Source: Streptacidiphilus pinicola (GTDB lineage Bacteria > Actinomycetota > Actinomycetes > Streptomycetales > Streptomycetaceae). Taken from it: a DNA stretch of 34,320 bases. This document shows positions 1 through 16,250 of the stretch, one piece after another (the stretch's first letter is position 1; every line of letters begins with the position of its first letter). Both the position numbers and the translations under genes were made by a program. The stretch spans positions 1 to 34,320 of the forward strand of contig NZ_QKYN01000099.1 of NCBI RefSeq assembly GCF_003258295.1, read 5' to 3'. Under the pieces are notes generated by a model, which searched no databases, had not been told where the DNA came from, and saw only the letters and a program-made list of their open reading frames with translations.

Positions 1-25
1 GGCGGGGTGGGCGGCTCCGCCTGAT

Positions 26-55
26 TTGCTCCGCGGCGGTTCGGTCCCGTACTCT
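26..55 (+). promoter_or_regulatory. Candidate rplJL promoter
   Basis: TTGCTC (26-31) and TACTCT (50-55) are separated by 18 bp, a weak match to a vegetative (HrdB-type) promoter. Transcription would begin near position 62, just where the structured leader starts, and that placement is the main support. The hexamers themselves match the consensus at only three positions each. Confidence 0.35.
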
Positions 56-61
56 CGACTC

Positions 62-342
62 AAGCCACTGACCGCTGGTTGTTCCCGTGTGCCGCAGGGC
101 AGGCGAGAACCGAAGGATCCGCACAGCGAAAGCTGCGGGCGGCCCGCGCAGGTTGATTCGAGGACTTCTGTCCCGCCGCTCCGCCGTGTGTCTCACACAG
201 CGTCGAGCGGAGGTTGAGAGCCCCGTGCGCCTGCGCCGGGGCTCTTCGTAGTTCCACCGAAGCTTTCCTTCCGGCGGTCGAGGCCAGCAGGTCGACTCAT
301 TGGTCGGCCCCGCATCGACATCACGGAAGGAGGCGTAAGCCT
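62..342 (+). ncRNA. Probable L10 leader RNA upstream of rplJ
   Basis: This 280-nt untranslated stretch before rplJ sits where L10 leaders occur; there the L10-(L12)n complex binds its own mRNA and represses it. Visible structure includes a CAGC-GAAA-GCTG hairpin with a GNRA loop (124-135) and a GAGCCCCG/CGGGGCTC hairpin (218-225 with 237-244). The segment around 67-120, with its ACCGCTGG and ACCGAAGGA stretches, resembles what I remember of actinobacterial L10 leaders. Family assignment rests on position and these elements; I could not run a covariance model. Confidence 0.55.
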
Positions 343-915
343 ATGGCAAGGCCCGACAAGGCTGCCGCCGTTGCCGAGATCACGGACAAGTTCCGCGGCT
401 CGAACGCGGCCGTGCTGACCGAGTACCGCGGTCTGACCGTGGCGCAGCTGAAGACGCTGCGTCGCTCGCTCGGCGTGAACGCCGAGTACACCGTGGTGAA
501 GAACACGCTGACCAAGATCGCTGCCAACGAGGCCGGGATCAACACGCTCGACGACCAGTTCACCGGTCCGACGGCGGTCGCCTTCGTCACCGGTGACCCG
601 GTGGAGTCGGCCAAGGCTCTGCGTGACTTCGCCAAGGACAACCCGGCTCTCGTCATCAAGGGCGGTGTGCTTGACGGCAAGCCGCTGACCGGTGACGAGA
701 TCAAGAAGCTCGCGGACCTCGAGTCCCGTGAGGTGCTGCTCTCCAAGCTCGCCGGCGCCATGAAGGCCAAGCAGTCCTCGGCTGCTGCGCTCTTCCAGGC
801 TCTGCCGTCGAAGATGGTTCGCACCATCGAGGCGCTCCGCGCCAAGGTGGAGGAGCAGGGCGGTGCCGGTACGCCGGCCCCCGCCGTCGAGGACGAGGCT
901 CCCGCCGCGGAGTAA
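343..915 (+). CDS. rplJ: 50S ribosomal protein L10
   Basis: L10 (190 residues) forms the base of the ribosomal stalk. Its N-terminal globular domain binds 23S rRNA, and its C-terminal helix (roughly residues 135-175) carries the L7/L12 dimers that recruit translation GTPases. The N-terminus [13 protein letters not shown] and the segment [19 protein letters not shown] are typical. The ATG at 343 is preceded by GGAAGGAGG at 325-333. An in-frame reading continues upstream to 214 but lacks a ribosome site and the extension does not look like L10. It is followed 80 nt later by rplL, the usual stalk pair, and is probably autoregulated through the leader upstream. The tail ends in a short Pro/Ala/Glu-rich stretch. 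Confidence 0.97.
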   Translation: MARPDKAAAVAEITDKFRGSNAAVLTEYRGLTVAQLKTLRRSLGVNAEYTVVKNTLTKIAANEAGINTLDDQFTGPTAVAFVTGDPVESAKALRDFAKDNPALVIKGGVLDGKPLTGDEIKKLADLESREVLLSKLAGAMKAKQSSAAALFQALPSKMVRTIEALRAKVEEQGGAGTPAPAVEDEAPAAE

Positions 916-995
916 TCCGTTCTCGCAGCGGGCCGTGCACGCCCGCCATTCATTACATCCGGCACCAGCCGACTTAGTGGAAGGACGCCAAGATC

Positions 996-1382
996 ATGGC
1001 GAAGCTCAGCCAGGACGACCTGCTCGCGCAGTTCGAGGAGATGACCCTCATCGAGCTCTCCGAGTTCGTGAAGGCCTTCGAGGAGAAGTTCGACGTCACC
1101 GCCGCCGCCCCGGCCGCCGTGGCCGTCGTTGGTGGCCCGGGTGCCCCGGCCGCCGAGGCCGCTGAGGAGAAGGACGAGTTCGACGTCATCCTCACCGGCG
1201 CCGGCGACAAGAAGATCCAGGTCATCAAGGTCGTGCGTGAGCTGACCTCCCTGGGCCTCAAGGAGGCCAAGGACCTGGTCGACGGTGCGCCGAAGCCGCT
1301 GCTCGAGAAGGTCAACAAGGAGGCCGCTGACAAGGCCGCCGAGGCGCTCAAGGCCGCCGGCGCGTCCGTCGAGGTCAAGTAA
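996..1382 (+). CDS. rplL: 50S ribosomal protein L7/L12
   Basis: L7/L12 (128 residues) is the multi-copy flexible stalk protein that contacts EF-Tu, EF-G and IF2 and stimulates their GTP hydrolysis. The three usual parts are visible: an N-terminal dimerisation helix pair (about 1-34), an Ala/Pro/Gly-rich hinge (about 35-56), and a C-terminal factor-binding domain containing [14 protein letters not shown]. The ATG at 996 has GGAAGGA at 979-985. It is the last gene before a strong hairpin, so most transcripts probably end here. That would suit the need for more L7/L12 than RNA polymerase subunits. Confidence 0.98.
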   Translation: MAKLSQDDLLAQFEEMTLIELSEFVKAFEEKFDVTAAAPAAVAVVGGPGAPAAEAAEEKDEFDVILTGAGDKKIQVIKVVRELTSLGLKEAKDLVDGAPKPLLEKVNKEAADKAAEALKAAGASVEVK

Positions 1383-1388
1383 GACCTC

Positions 1389-1404
1389 CAGGCCTTAAGG
1401 CCTG
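1389..1404 (+). repeat. Perfect 16-nt palindrome after rplL
   Basis: CAGGCCTTAAGGCCTG is a perfect inverted repeat seven bases after the rplL stop. It folds as a 6-bp stem with a TTAA loop and stands just ahead of the longer terminator hairpin. It may stabilise the rplL 3' end or assist termination. Confidence 0.6.
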
Positions 1405-1417
1405 AAGCGCTCTGCCG

Positions 1418-1460
1418 AACCGGGGCGATCACTCTTTGGAGTGATCGCCCCGGTTTGTTT
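1418..1460 (+). terminator. Strong terminator/attenuator between rplL and rpoB
   Basis: A perfect 17-bp stem (1418-1434 with 1439-1455) has a TTTG loop and is followed by TGTTT. Position and strength suggest that it ends most rplJL transcripts, with rpoBC then relying on its own promoter plus any read-through. In E. coli an attenuator occupies the same rplL-rpoB gap. Confidence 0.85.
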
Positions 1461-1784
1461 ATGTCCGGAACGGTTCGTTTCAGGCCATCTGGTCTAGCGT
1501 GGGTGCCCTGCTGTCAGTAGGCGGGAGTATGGTGATCGTCGTCGCCGCTCAGCAGGGCTGATGTCGGTCCGTAACCGAGGTGAGAGCCCCGGTGCCCTTG
1601 ACGAACGGGCGGCAGCGCGCAATTCTCAGGACGCGAGGTCTTGAGCGAAGGCACCGAAGAAGGCATGGAATCGCCGTCGGGTGGGAAGCATTCCCCCGGC
1701 AGCGGAGTGACCGCCTGAGGACGTCCCCGGGAGGGGGCGTCCCGCGAGGTAGGGAGTTCTGAGATTCGGTCTCCGAATCCGGAC
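1461..1784 (+). other. Gene-free stretch upstream of the rpoB promoter
   Basis: No credible gene lies here. A 60-codon reading from GTG 1580 has no ribosome site and no recognisable product. A second, weak promoter is possible: TTGACG (1598-1603), 17 bp, AATTCT (1621-1626). An imperfect G-rich inverted repeat, GGACGTCCCC/GGGGGCGTCC, occurs near 1719-1743. Nothing else stands out. Confidence 0.4.
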
Positions 1785-1813
1785 TGGACAGCAGTGCAGC
1801 CTATGGCTACACT
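1785..1813 (+). promoter_or_regulatory. rpoBC promoter
   Basis: TGGACA (1785-1790) and TACACT (1808-1813) have an ideal 17-bp spacer and match the vegetative consensus at 5/6 and 4/6 positions. Initiation is expected near 1820, in the pyrimidine-rich start TCCCTTTGCGCTGCC. This is the best promoter match between rplL and rpoB. Confidence 0.7.
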
Positions 1814-1819
1814 GTCCCT

Positions 1820-2021
1820 TTGCGCTGCCTTTTAGCTGCTCCGTGACTCGTCGCCCGGAGTTTGCGCTGCCCCGACCAGGGGTGGCACCCCGCCCGCGCA
1901 CCGCCTCTGGCCAGGGAAGATCCCCTGCCGCAGGGTCCGGTGCGAGAGCGCGGATGCTACCCGTGAGAAGGGCGGGCCCGGTACGCGCGTAGTGAGTCCG
2001 AGCCCTCGGAAGGACCCCCTC
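1820..2021 (+). promoter_or_regulatory. rpoB mRNA leader with competing hairpins
   Basis: About 200 nt would be transcribed before the rpoB start. Short hairpins include GGGGT-GGC-ACCCC near 1879-1891. CCCTG at 1923-1927 can pair either with CAGGG at 1912-1916 (6-nt loop) or with CAGGG at 1931-1935 (3-nt loop), and the two pairings exclude each other. No leader peptide with a good ribosome site is apparent. A regulatory role is inferred. Confidence 0.45.
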
Positions 2022-5495
<3,474 letters not shown>

Positions 5496-5502
5496 CAGGG
5501 GT

Positions 5503-5536
5503 AGGGCCGGCCTCCACTTCAAGCAAGGCCGGCCCT
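5503..5536 (+). terminator. rpoB-rpoC intergenic hairpin (processing or weak attenuation)
   Basis: A 10-bp GC stem, AGGGCCGGCC (5503-5512) with GGCCGGCCCT (5527-5536), encloses a 14-nt loop and starts soon after the rpoB stop. No T-run follows, so it more likely protects the rpoB 3' end or marks a processing site than stops transcription. rpoC has no obvious promoter of its own. Confidence 0.5.
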
Positions 5537-5618
5537 CCGACCCCCAGGCCCCCTTTCAGACCAGACGTAAACGACCCCCACCCCGCGTTTCCAGGGGTGA
5601 CGAAAGGGATTGACGAGA

Positions 5619-9518
<3,900 letters not shown>

Positions 9519-9529
9519 CAGCCGTGACA

Positions 9530-9567
9530 CGAAGGCCCGGCTCCCCGCGAGGGGGGCCGGGCCTTCG
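9530..9567 (+). terminator. Bidirectional terminator between rpoC and the DUF2786 gene
   Basis: CGAAGGCCCGG (9530-9540) pairs perfectly with CCGGGCCTTCG (9557-9567), and CTCCCC extends the stem against GGGGGG with one G-T pair and a GCGA loop. There is no T-run, as is common in Streptomyces. It lies between convergent genes (stops at 9518 and 9587) and could serve both. A close copy follows rplO. Confidence 0.8.
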
Positions 9568-9586
9568 GCGTTCGTGCGGGCCGGGC

Positions 9587-10813
9587 TTACGGCAGCGCGG
9601 CGGGGGAGTGCAGGTTGGCCTGGTCGGCGGCGGCCTGCCCCTGGGTCCAGCCGTCGAGGTCCGAGACGCGGATGGCACGGCCCTTGCGCAGCCGCGGGAA
9701 GAGGACCGTGGTGTGCTCCTCCACGGCCTCCTGACGGGCCGCCAGGACCGGCAGCAGGTTGCCCGCCGTGGTCTCCGCCTCGGCCTGTGCCGTGGCGGCG
9801 CTGAGGCGCTCACGGATGCGGCTGGCGTAGGCGACCAGGAAGGACTGCCGGAATGCCTTGCTGCGCCCGCCCTGCTGCACCGCGCCGCTGTTCATCGCGG
9901 TGACGCCCTGCACCAGCAGCGAGGTGAACAGCAGCTCCACGGCGTCCAGGTCCGCGTCGAAGCCGACGACCGTGCAGAAGCCGTTCTGTTTGTCCCAGAC
10001 CGCCTGGGAGCGGTTGGCGGACGCGACCGCGTCCAGCAGCAGCGCCTTCGCCGACTCGTACGGGTTGTCGATGCCGATCCGGACCGAGCCGGGCAGCGTC
10101 CGGTCCCCGCTGCGCGCCGCGAGCAGCGCCTCGTCGATGCTGTGGCGGGCCATCAGCTCCTGCGCCTTGGCCGTGAAGGCCTCCGCCTCCTCGGCGTAGG
10201 TGGTCGCCTCCGCCTTGGCCAGCAGCGCCCGGATGCGGGCCAGCTGCTTGGGCTCGCCGGCCACCGGCTCGGTGAGCACGGCGTGCTGTCCGGCCACGCC
10301 GGGCACCGGGCCCACCGGCGTGAGGGCCGGGGCCGTGCCCCACAGCCGCAGCAGCTCCAGCAGGTGTATCAGCGCCGAGAAACGGTCCAGCCGCAGCCGG
10401 CCCGCGGCCTCGGCCAGCCACACCTGCTCCGCGGACCAGCGCGGCACGGCCGCGTCCAGCTCGCGCAGCTGCTCCGCCCAGCGGCGGTCGAGCGCGGCGG
10501 GGGAGTAGCGGCGGGCCTCCGCCGCGATCAGGTCGACGGCGAGCGAGACGTGCGCCGGCTTCAGCCGGCGGCGGGTGAGCCGGACCACGTCGGCCGGGCG
10601 CCAGTGGCCGCGGGACCACATGACGCCGAGCAACTCCTCTGACTGGCGCAGGAGTTCACGATCCACGGCGTCGTGCTGGGCCGCCTGCGCACTGTGTGCG
10701 GCCAGGCGCGAGGCCCAGTCCTCGACCGTCCGCTCGGCCTGCCGCGGCGGTGCGTACCGGGTGTCCTGCAGCGCCTGGGCGACCAGCTCGCGCGTCCCTG
10801 AATCCCTGCTCAT
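9587..10813 (-). CDS. DUF2786 domain protein of unknown function
   Basis: A 408-residue soluble protein with no signal peptide or membrane helix. The DUF2786 motif is at about 191-227 (LARIRALLAKAEATTYAEEA and on to MARHSID). The following region (about 245-360), containing a DADLDAVELLFTSLLVQG segment, is conserved in relatives as far as I recall. DUF2786 has no established function. The N-terminal half is helical and rich in Arg, Trp and Leu. I chose ATG 10813 (minus strand), preceded only by a weak GGA; the reading continues to 10942 but that extension looks non-coding. Streptomyces genomes carry a hypothetical gene in this slot between rpoC and rpsL, so it is resident rather than newly acquired. 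It faces rpoC and diverges from the DUF2637 gene. Confidence 0.8.
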   Translation of the reverse strand: MSRDSGTRELVAQALQDTRYAPPRQAERTVEDWASRLAAHSAQAAQHDAVDRELLRQSEELLGVMWSRGHWRPADVVRLTRRRLKPAHVSLAVDLIAAEARRYSPAALDRRWAEQLRELDAAVPRWSAEQVWLAEAAGRLRLDRFSALIHLLELLRLWGTAPALTPVGPVPGVAGQHAVLTEPVAGEPKQLARIRALLAKAEATTYAEEAEAFTAKAQELMARHSIDEALLAARSGDRTLPGSVRIGIDNPYESAKALLLDAVASANRSQAVWDKQNGFCTVVGFDADLDAVELLFTSLLVQGVTAMNSGAVQQGGRSKAFRQSFLVAYASRIRERLSAATAQAEAETTAGNLLPVLAARQEAVEEHTTVLFPRLRKGRAIRVSDLDGWTQGQAAADQANLHSPAALP

Positions 10814-10947
10814 AGCGTCCAGTGTCTCAAGCCGGATGCCCGTTCCCGGAGATCGGACGGAGTCGATCAACGGGCCGCCACGGGCATATGGCAAGCTGTC
10901 TCCCGCTCTGAAGGCCCCCAGCGACGACCACGAAGCGAGCACGCCCC
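10814..10947. promoter_or_regulatory. Divergent intergenic region of the DUF2786 and DUF2637 genes
   Basis: This 134-nt gap must contain the promoters of two divergent genes. I see no convincing -35/-10 pair. A CATATG at about 10885-10890 could be part of a rightward -10. Ribosome sites for both genes are weak. Confidence 0.35.
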
Positions 10948-12228
10948 ATGGCCGACCGCCCCGTGATAACCAAGACCCACCGCACCCTCATCGGTGTGGT
11001 GGCCGCCGGCGCGTTCATCATCGCCGGCATCGGTTTCGCAGGCTCCTACTCCGCCGTCCGCGTGCTCGCCACGCGGAAGGGCTTCGGACTCTTCGCCTAT
11101 GTCTTCCCGATCGGCGTCGACGTCGGCATCGCCGTGCTGCTGGCGCTCGACCTGGTGCTCACCTGGCTGCGCATCCCGTTCCCGCTGCTGCGGCAGGCGG
11201 CCTGGACGCTGACCGTCGGCACCATCGTCTTCAACGCGGCCTCCTCCGTCGGCGACCCGCTCGCCATGGGCATGCACGCGATCATCCCGCTGCTGTTCAT
11301 CGTGGTCGTCGAGGCGGCGCGGCACGCCGTCGGGCGGATCTCCGACATCACCGCCGACCGCTACATGGAGTCGGTCCGGGTGCTGCGCTGGATCCTCGCG
11401 CCGGTGCCCACCTTCCGGCTGTGGCGCCGGATGAAGCTGTGGGAGCTGCGCTCCTACGACGAGACGATCCGGATGGAGCAGAACCGCCTCGTCTACCGCG
11501 CGCGTCTGCGCGCCCGCTACGGGCGCGCCTGGCGTTACCGGGCGCCGCTGGAGCTGCTGCTGCCGATCAAGCTGGCCCGTTACGGCGTCCCGCTCGATCT
11601 GGAGGTGTTCCGGGGCCACCGGGACTTCCTGGAGGTCGACCCGTTCAGCGCCCCCGCGCTGGAGGCCCCGGTCGCGCACACTCAGCCGCATCCGCAGCCG
11701 CCGGTGCACCAGCCGGCCGCGCCCGCGGATTCACCCGTTCGGCCGCAATCCTCGCAACAGGTTCAGCCTCCGCAACAGGTTCAGCCGCAGCGGGCTCCGG
11801 CGCAGCCCGTCGTGGACCCGCTGGTGGTCAACACGCTGCACTCCGTCTCGCGCAGTCGTCGCCGGCTCCTCAACGTGCCGGACCAGGCCCAGCAGGCGGA
11901 GGGCGAGGCGGCGGAAGGCGGCCCGTCCGACCAGTCCACCCGCGGCATCGGCTGGCTGCCCAACCAGGACCCGCCGTATCCGCCGCCGGGCCCGGAGGCG
12001 TGGTTCGCGCCGCAGCGGGAGGGCGAGGGCGAGGGGGACCAGACCCTGGACCTGTACTTCGAGGCGCTGATCTCCTTCATGGAGACCTACGGCCAGGAGC
12101 CCGACCCCGGACAGCTCAGTGCCTACCTGGCGAGCGCCTACGGCACCCAGGTGTCGCCCGCCCTGCTGGACCGTCACTGGGAACAGCTGCGCAAGCGCTA
12201 CGCGGAGCGTGTGGAGACCAGCAGCTGA
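10948..12228 (+). CDS. DUF2637 membrane protein with long C-terminal tail
   Basis: A 426-residue protein. The N-terminal DUF2637 region has four predicted membrane helices at about 13-36, 50-73, 84-102 and 105-127, the last followed by VVVEAARHAVGRISD. DUF2637 proteins occur on Streptomyces chromosomes and, as SpdB-like spread proteins, on conjugative plasmids; the biochemical role is unknown. Residues 140-230 are basic and helical. Residues 240-290 form a Pro/Gln/His linker with a small duplicated QQVQP unit. The last 60 residues form a separate helical domain (LYFEALISFMETYGQEPDPGQ onwards) that resembles small DNA-binding or adaptor domains of actinobacterial plasmid-type proteins, which is a guess. 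The ATG at 10948 has a poor ribosome site. Confidence 0.8.
   Translation: MADRPVITKTHRTLIGVVAAGAFIIAGIGFAGSYSAVRVLATRKGFGLFAYVFPIGVDVGIAVLLALDLVLTWLRIPFPLLRQAAWTLTVGTIVFNAASSVGDPLAMGMHAIIPLLFIVVVEAARHAVGRISDITADRYMESVRVLRWILAPVPTFRLWRRMKLWELRSYDETIRMEQNRLVYRARLRARYGRAWRYRAPLELLLPIKLARYGVPLDLEVFRGHRDFLEVDPFSAPALEAPVAHTQPHPQPPVHQPAAPADSPVRPQSSQQVQPPQQVQPQRAPAQPVVDPLVVNTLHSVSRSRRRLLNVPDQAQQAEGEAAEGGPSDQSTRGIGWLPNQDPPYPPPGPEAWFAPQREGEGEGDQTLDLYFEALISFMETYGQEPDPGQLSAYLASAYGTQVSPALLDRHWEQLRKRYAERVETSS
11753..11788 (+). repeat. 18-bp tandem duplication in the DUF2637 gene
   Basis: Two adjoining 18-bp units (11753-11770 and 11771-11788) agree at 16 positions and encode the repeated QQVQP motif of the linker. 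In-frame length change here would only alter linker length. Confidence 0.75.
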
Positions 12229-12253
12229 GCTTCTGTCACAAGCTGGTACCAGC
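12228..12253 (+). other. Nested inverted repeats after the DUF2637 gene
   Basis: AGCTT (12228-12232) can pair with AAGCT (12240-12244). The perfect palindrome GCTGGTACCAGC (12242-12253) overlaps the second arm. It lies between the DUF2637 stop and the DUF1707 gene, so it could be a weak terminator or a repressor site. Neither role is shown. Confidence 0.35.
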
Positions 12254-12334
12254 AAAGGCCGCGGCGCCTGGGCACCGTGCGCGATCCCCAGTCGTCTTGC
12301 ACTATGAGGAGAGCAGGCGAGCGGGGAGGTCGCA

Positions 12335-12931
12335 GTGTCGATGATGCAGCCGATGCCACCGGGGAACCCCTGGCAGCGCCCTTTCGCGCCGCCGGAGGCG
12401 CCGGTGCCGCAGTCCGCGATGCGGGCCGCCCAGGCGGACCGCGAGCGGACGATCGACGTGCTGAAGGCCGCCTTCGCCGAGGGGCGTCTGACCACGGACG
12501 AGTACCACGACCGCACCGAGCGGGCGCAGTGCGCCCAGACCTACGGGCAGCTGGCCCAGCTGGTGCAGGACCTGCCCGTCGGGCCGATGCCGACCCCGCT
12601 GCTGCCGCCCCCGCCGGCCGCGTTCGCGGCCATGCCGTTCGGGCCGCAGGTGCGACCGGTGCCGCCCTACGGCTACCTCCCGCCGGCCTGGCCGCCGGTG
12701 CGGCGGCGCACCAACGGCGCCGCGCTCGCCGCGCTGTTGCTGGGCCTGGCCCAGCTGGTCAGCATCGGCGCCACCGGCCTGCCCGCGCTGATCTGCGGCA
12801 TCGTCGCGAAGAACCAGCTGCGCACCCGGGACGAGGAGGGCGACGGCATGGCCACGGCCGGAATCGTCCTCGGCAGCCTTGGCACCGCGCTGTGGACGTT
12901 CTTCTTCCTTCTGGCGCTGCGCCACGGCTAG
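12335..12931 (+). CDS. DUF1707 membrane protein with DUF4190-like C-terminus
   Basis: A 198-residue protein. The DUF1707 (SHOCT-like) motif at about 30-82 reads RAAQADRERTIDVLKAAF, then EGRLTTDEYHDRTERA and a DLP end. This small domain is found at the N-terminus of many actinobacterial membrane proteins and its role is unknown. A Pro-rich linker (83-120) leads to two hydrophobic segments (about 126-155 and 172-196) around a charged RTRDEEGDGMA loop, as in DUF4190 proteins. GTG 12335 is chosen because GGGGAGG lies five bases before it; ATG 12341 is the alternative. The stop lies only seven bases before the GTCGAC repeats of the rpsL promoter region, so read-through into the str operon is possible. 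Confidence 0.82.
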   Translation: MSMMQPMPPGNPWQRPFAPPEAPVPQSAMRAAQADRERTIDVLKAAFAEGRLTTDEYHDRTERAQCAQTYGQLAQLVQDLPVGPMPTPLLPPPPAAFAAMPFGPQVRPVPPYGYLPPAWPPVRRRTNGAALAALLLGLAQLVSIGATGLPALICGIVAKNQLRTRDEEGDGMATAGIVLGSLGTALWTFFFLLALRHG

Positions 12932-12938
12932 GCTGCCG

Positions 12939-12972
12939 GTCGACCGTGTGTCGACGGGCTGTCGACTTGACA
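12939..12972 (+). promoter_or_regulatory. Three GTCGAC palindromes at 11-bp spacing abutting TTGACA
   Basis: GTCGAC occurs at 12939, 12950 and 12961, each followed by five bases except the last, which touches TTGACA (12967-12972). The 11-bp period is about one helical turn, so all three face the same side of the DNA. It resembles a cooperative operator or activator site for the rpsL promoter region. No binding protein is known to me. Confidence 0.55.
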
Positions 12973-13001
12973 GCCGTACATTGCGCCCACATCCATTTGT
13001 T

Positions 13002-13030
13002 TTGACCGGGGCCCTTGCGCTAGGTACGCT
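13002..13030 (+). promoter_or_regulatory. str operon (rpsL) promoter
   Basis: TTGACC (13002-13007), 17 bp, TACGCT (13025-13030): a good Streptomyces vegetative promoter, with initiation expected near 13037. A second, upstream TTGACA (12967-12972) has only a poor -10 (ATCCAT, 12991-12996). The transcript would begin with a small CCTGGGG-TGT-CCCCGGG hairpin at 13042-13058. Confidence 0.65.
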
Positions 13031-13146
13031 CTGACCTTGTGCCTGGGGTGTCCCCGGGTCTCTCGCGCGTGCGTGCACATTGGCCGCCGCGCATGGGATA
13101 CCGCGCTACCACACATCCGAGCTCTAAGCCAGCTGGGGCATGTGCA

Positions 13147-13178
13147 GGGAGTCCGACACACCCGACCGCGTGGGTCGG
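13147..13178 (+). promoter_or_regulatory. Leader hairpin element shared with rpsJ (copy 1)
   Basis: These 32 nt match 17925-17956 upstream of rpsJ with three differences. The core CCGACC-GCGTG-GGTCGG forms a 6-bp hairpin (7 bp in this copy) with a GCGTG loop, preceded by CGACAC. It ends 61 nt before the rpsL start. Downstream, GGTGA (13185-13189) can pair with TCACC (13207-13211) or GGTG with CACC (13194-13197). It could be an r-protein binding site or a shared stability element. Confidence 0.55.
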
Positions 13179-13239
13179 GGAGTCGGTGAGACGCACCAGG
13201 TTAGTTTCACCAGCCTTGGCACAGAGAATCGGAGATACG

Positions 13240-13611
13240 GTGCCTACGATCCAGCAGCTGGTCCGAAAGGGCCGGCAGGACAAGGTCGAGAAGAACAAGA
13301 CGCCCGCACTGAAGGGAAGCCCTCAGCGCCGCGGCGTCTGCACGCGTGTGTACACGACCACCCCGAAGAAGCCGAACTCGGCGCTTCGTAAGGTCGCGCG
13401 TGTGCGCCTCACCAGCGGGATCGAGGTCACCGCTTACATTCCGGGTGAGGGTCACAACCTGCAGGAGCACTCCATCGTGCTCGTGCGTGGCGGTCGTGTG
13501 AAGGACCTGCCGGGTGTGCGTTACAAGATCATCCGCGGCTCGCTCGACACCCAGGGTGTCAAGAACCGCAAGCAGGCCCGCAGCCGCTACGGCGCCAAGA
13601 AGGAGAAGTAA
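13240..13611 (+). CDS. rpsL: 30S ribosomal protein S12
   Basis: S12 (123 residues) lies at the decoding centre of the 30S subunit and controls accuracy. The start is GTG 13240 ([15 protein letters not shown]), with GGAGA at 13231-13235; the open frame extends upstream but that part is leader. Lys43 in the TPKKPNS loop and Lys88 in the [12 protein letters not shown] loop are unchanged, which predicts streptomycin sensitivity. It is the first gene of the str operon. rpsG begins two bases after its stop, with the rpsG ribosome site AAGGAG inside the last rpsL codons, which suggests translational coupling. Confidence 0.98.
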   Translation: MPTIQQLVRKGRQDKVEKNKTPALKGSPQRRGVCTRVYTTTPKKPNSALRKVARVRLTSGIEVTAYIPGEGHNLQEHSIVLVRGGRVKDLPGVRYKIIRGSLDTQGVKNRKQARSRYGAKKEK

Positions 13612-13613
13612 GA

Positions 13614-14084
13614 ATGCCTCGTAAGGGCCCTGCCCCGAAGCGCCCGGTCATCATCGACCCGGTTTACGGCTCCCCTGTGGTGACCCAGCTCGTCAACAAG
13701 ATCCTCCTGCACGGCAAGCGCTCCACCGCCGAGCGCATCGTGTACGGCGCCCTCGAGGGTGTCCGTGAGAAGACCGGCAACGACCCGGTGGTCGCGCTCA
13801 AGCGCGCCCTGGAGAACGTCAAGCCGACTCTCGAGGTCAAGTCCCGCCGCGTCGGTGGCGCCACCTACCAGGTGCCGGTCGAGGTCAAGCCGGGCCGCGC
13901 CAACACGCTGGCCCTGCGCTGGCTGGTCGGTTACTCCCGCGCTCGCCGCGAGAAGACCATGACCGAGCGTCTGCTCAACGAGATCCTGGACGCCAGCAAC
14001 GGTCTGGGCGCCTCCGTGAAGCGTCGCGAGGACACCCACAAGATGGCCGAGTCCAACAAGGCCTTCGCGCACTACCGCTGGTAG
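13614..14084 (+). CDS. rpsG: 30S ribosomal protein S7
   Basis: S7 (156 residues) is a primary binder of the 3' major domain of 16S rRNA and nucleates assembly of the 30S head; it also contacts the E-site tRNA. It begins [11 protein letters not shown] and has the family length. AAGGAG at 13600-13605, inside the end of rpsL, serves the ATG at 13614. In E. coli S7 is the translational repressor of the str operon. The two-base rpsL-rpsG gap here is much shorter than the E. coli regulatory spacer, so that particular site is absent. Confidence 0.98.
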   Translation: MPRKGPAPKRPVIIDPVYGSPVVTQLVNKILLHGKRSTAERIVYGALEGVREKTGNDPVVALKRALENVKPTLEVKSRRVGGATYQVPVEVKPGRANTLALRWLVGYSRARREKTMTERLLNEILDASNGLGASVKRREDTHKMAESNKAFAHYRW

Positions 14085-14126
14085 TCCGAACCCCCTTCGA
14101 AACACGATTGAGAGAGCTGAGCCACC

Positions 14127-16232
<2,106 letters not shown>

Positions 16233-16250
16233 GTCCCTCGCATACCGGGA

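Noticed and set aside
1-25. G/C-rich inverted repeat at the left edge as the rplA terminator
   Set aside because: Only a five-pair stem can be drawn and the sequence before it is missing.
1467-1495. GGAAC and GGTCT as a possible ECF-sigma promoter upstream of rpoB
   Set aside because: The spacing (about 20 bp) and the second element do not fit the SigE or SigR patterns.
1580-1762. A 60-codon open frame between rplL and rpoB
   Set aside because: No ribosome site, Arg-rich composition of non-coding GC-rich DNA, and it precedes the best rpoB promoter.
1992-2021. Upstream GTG 1992 as the rpoB start
   Set aside because: No ribosome site before it, whereas GGAAGGA stands correctly before TTG 2022; the longer N-terminus is not seen in Streptomyces RpoB.
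10948-12228. The DUF2637 gene as evidence of an integrated conjugative plasmid
   Set aside because: No integrase, replication gene, att repeats or transfer ATPase is near, and base composition matches its surroundings.
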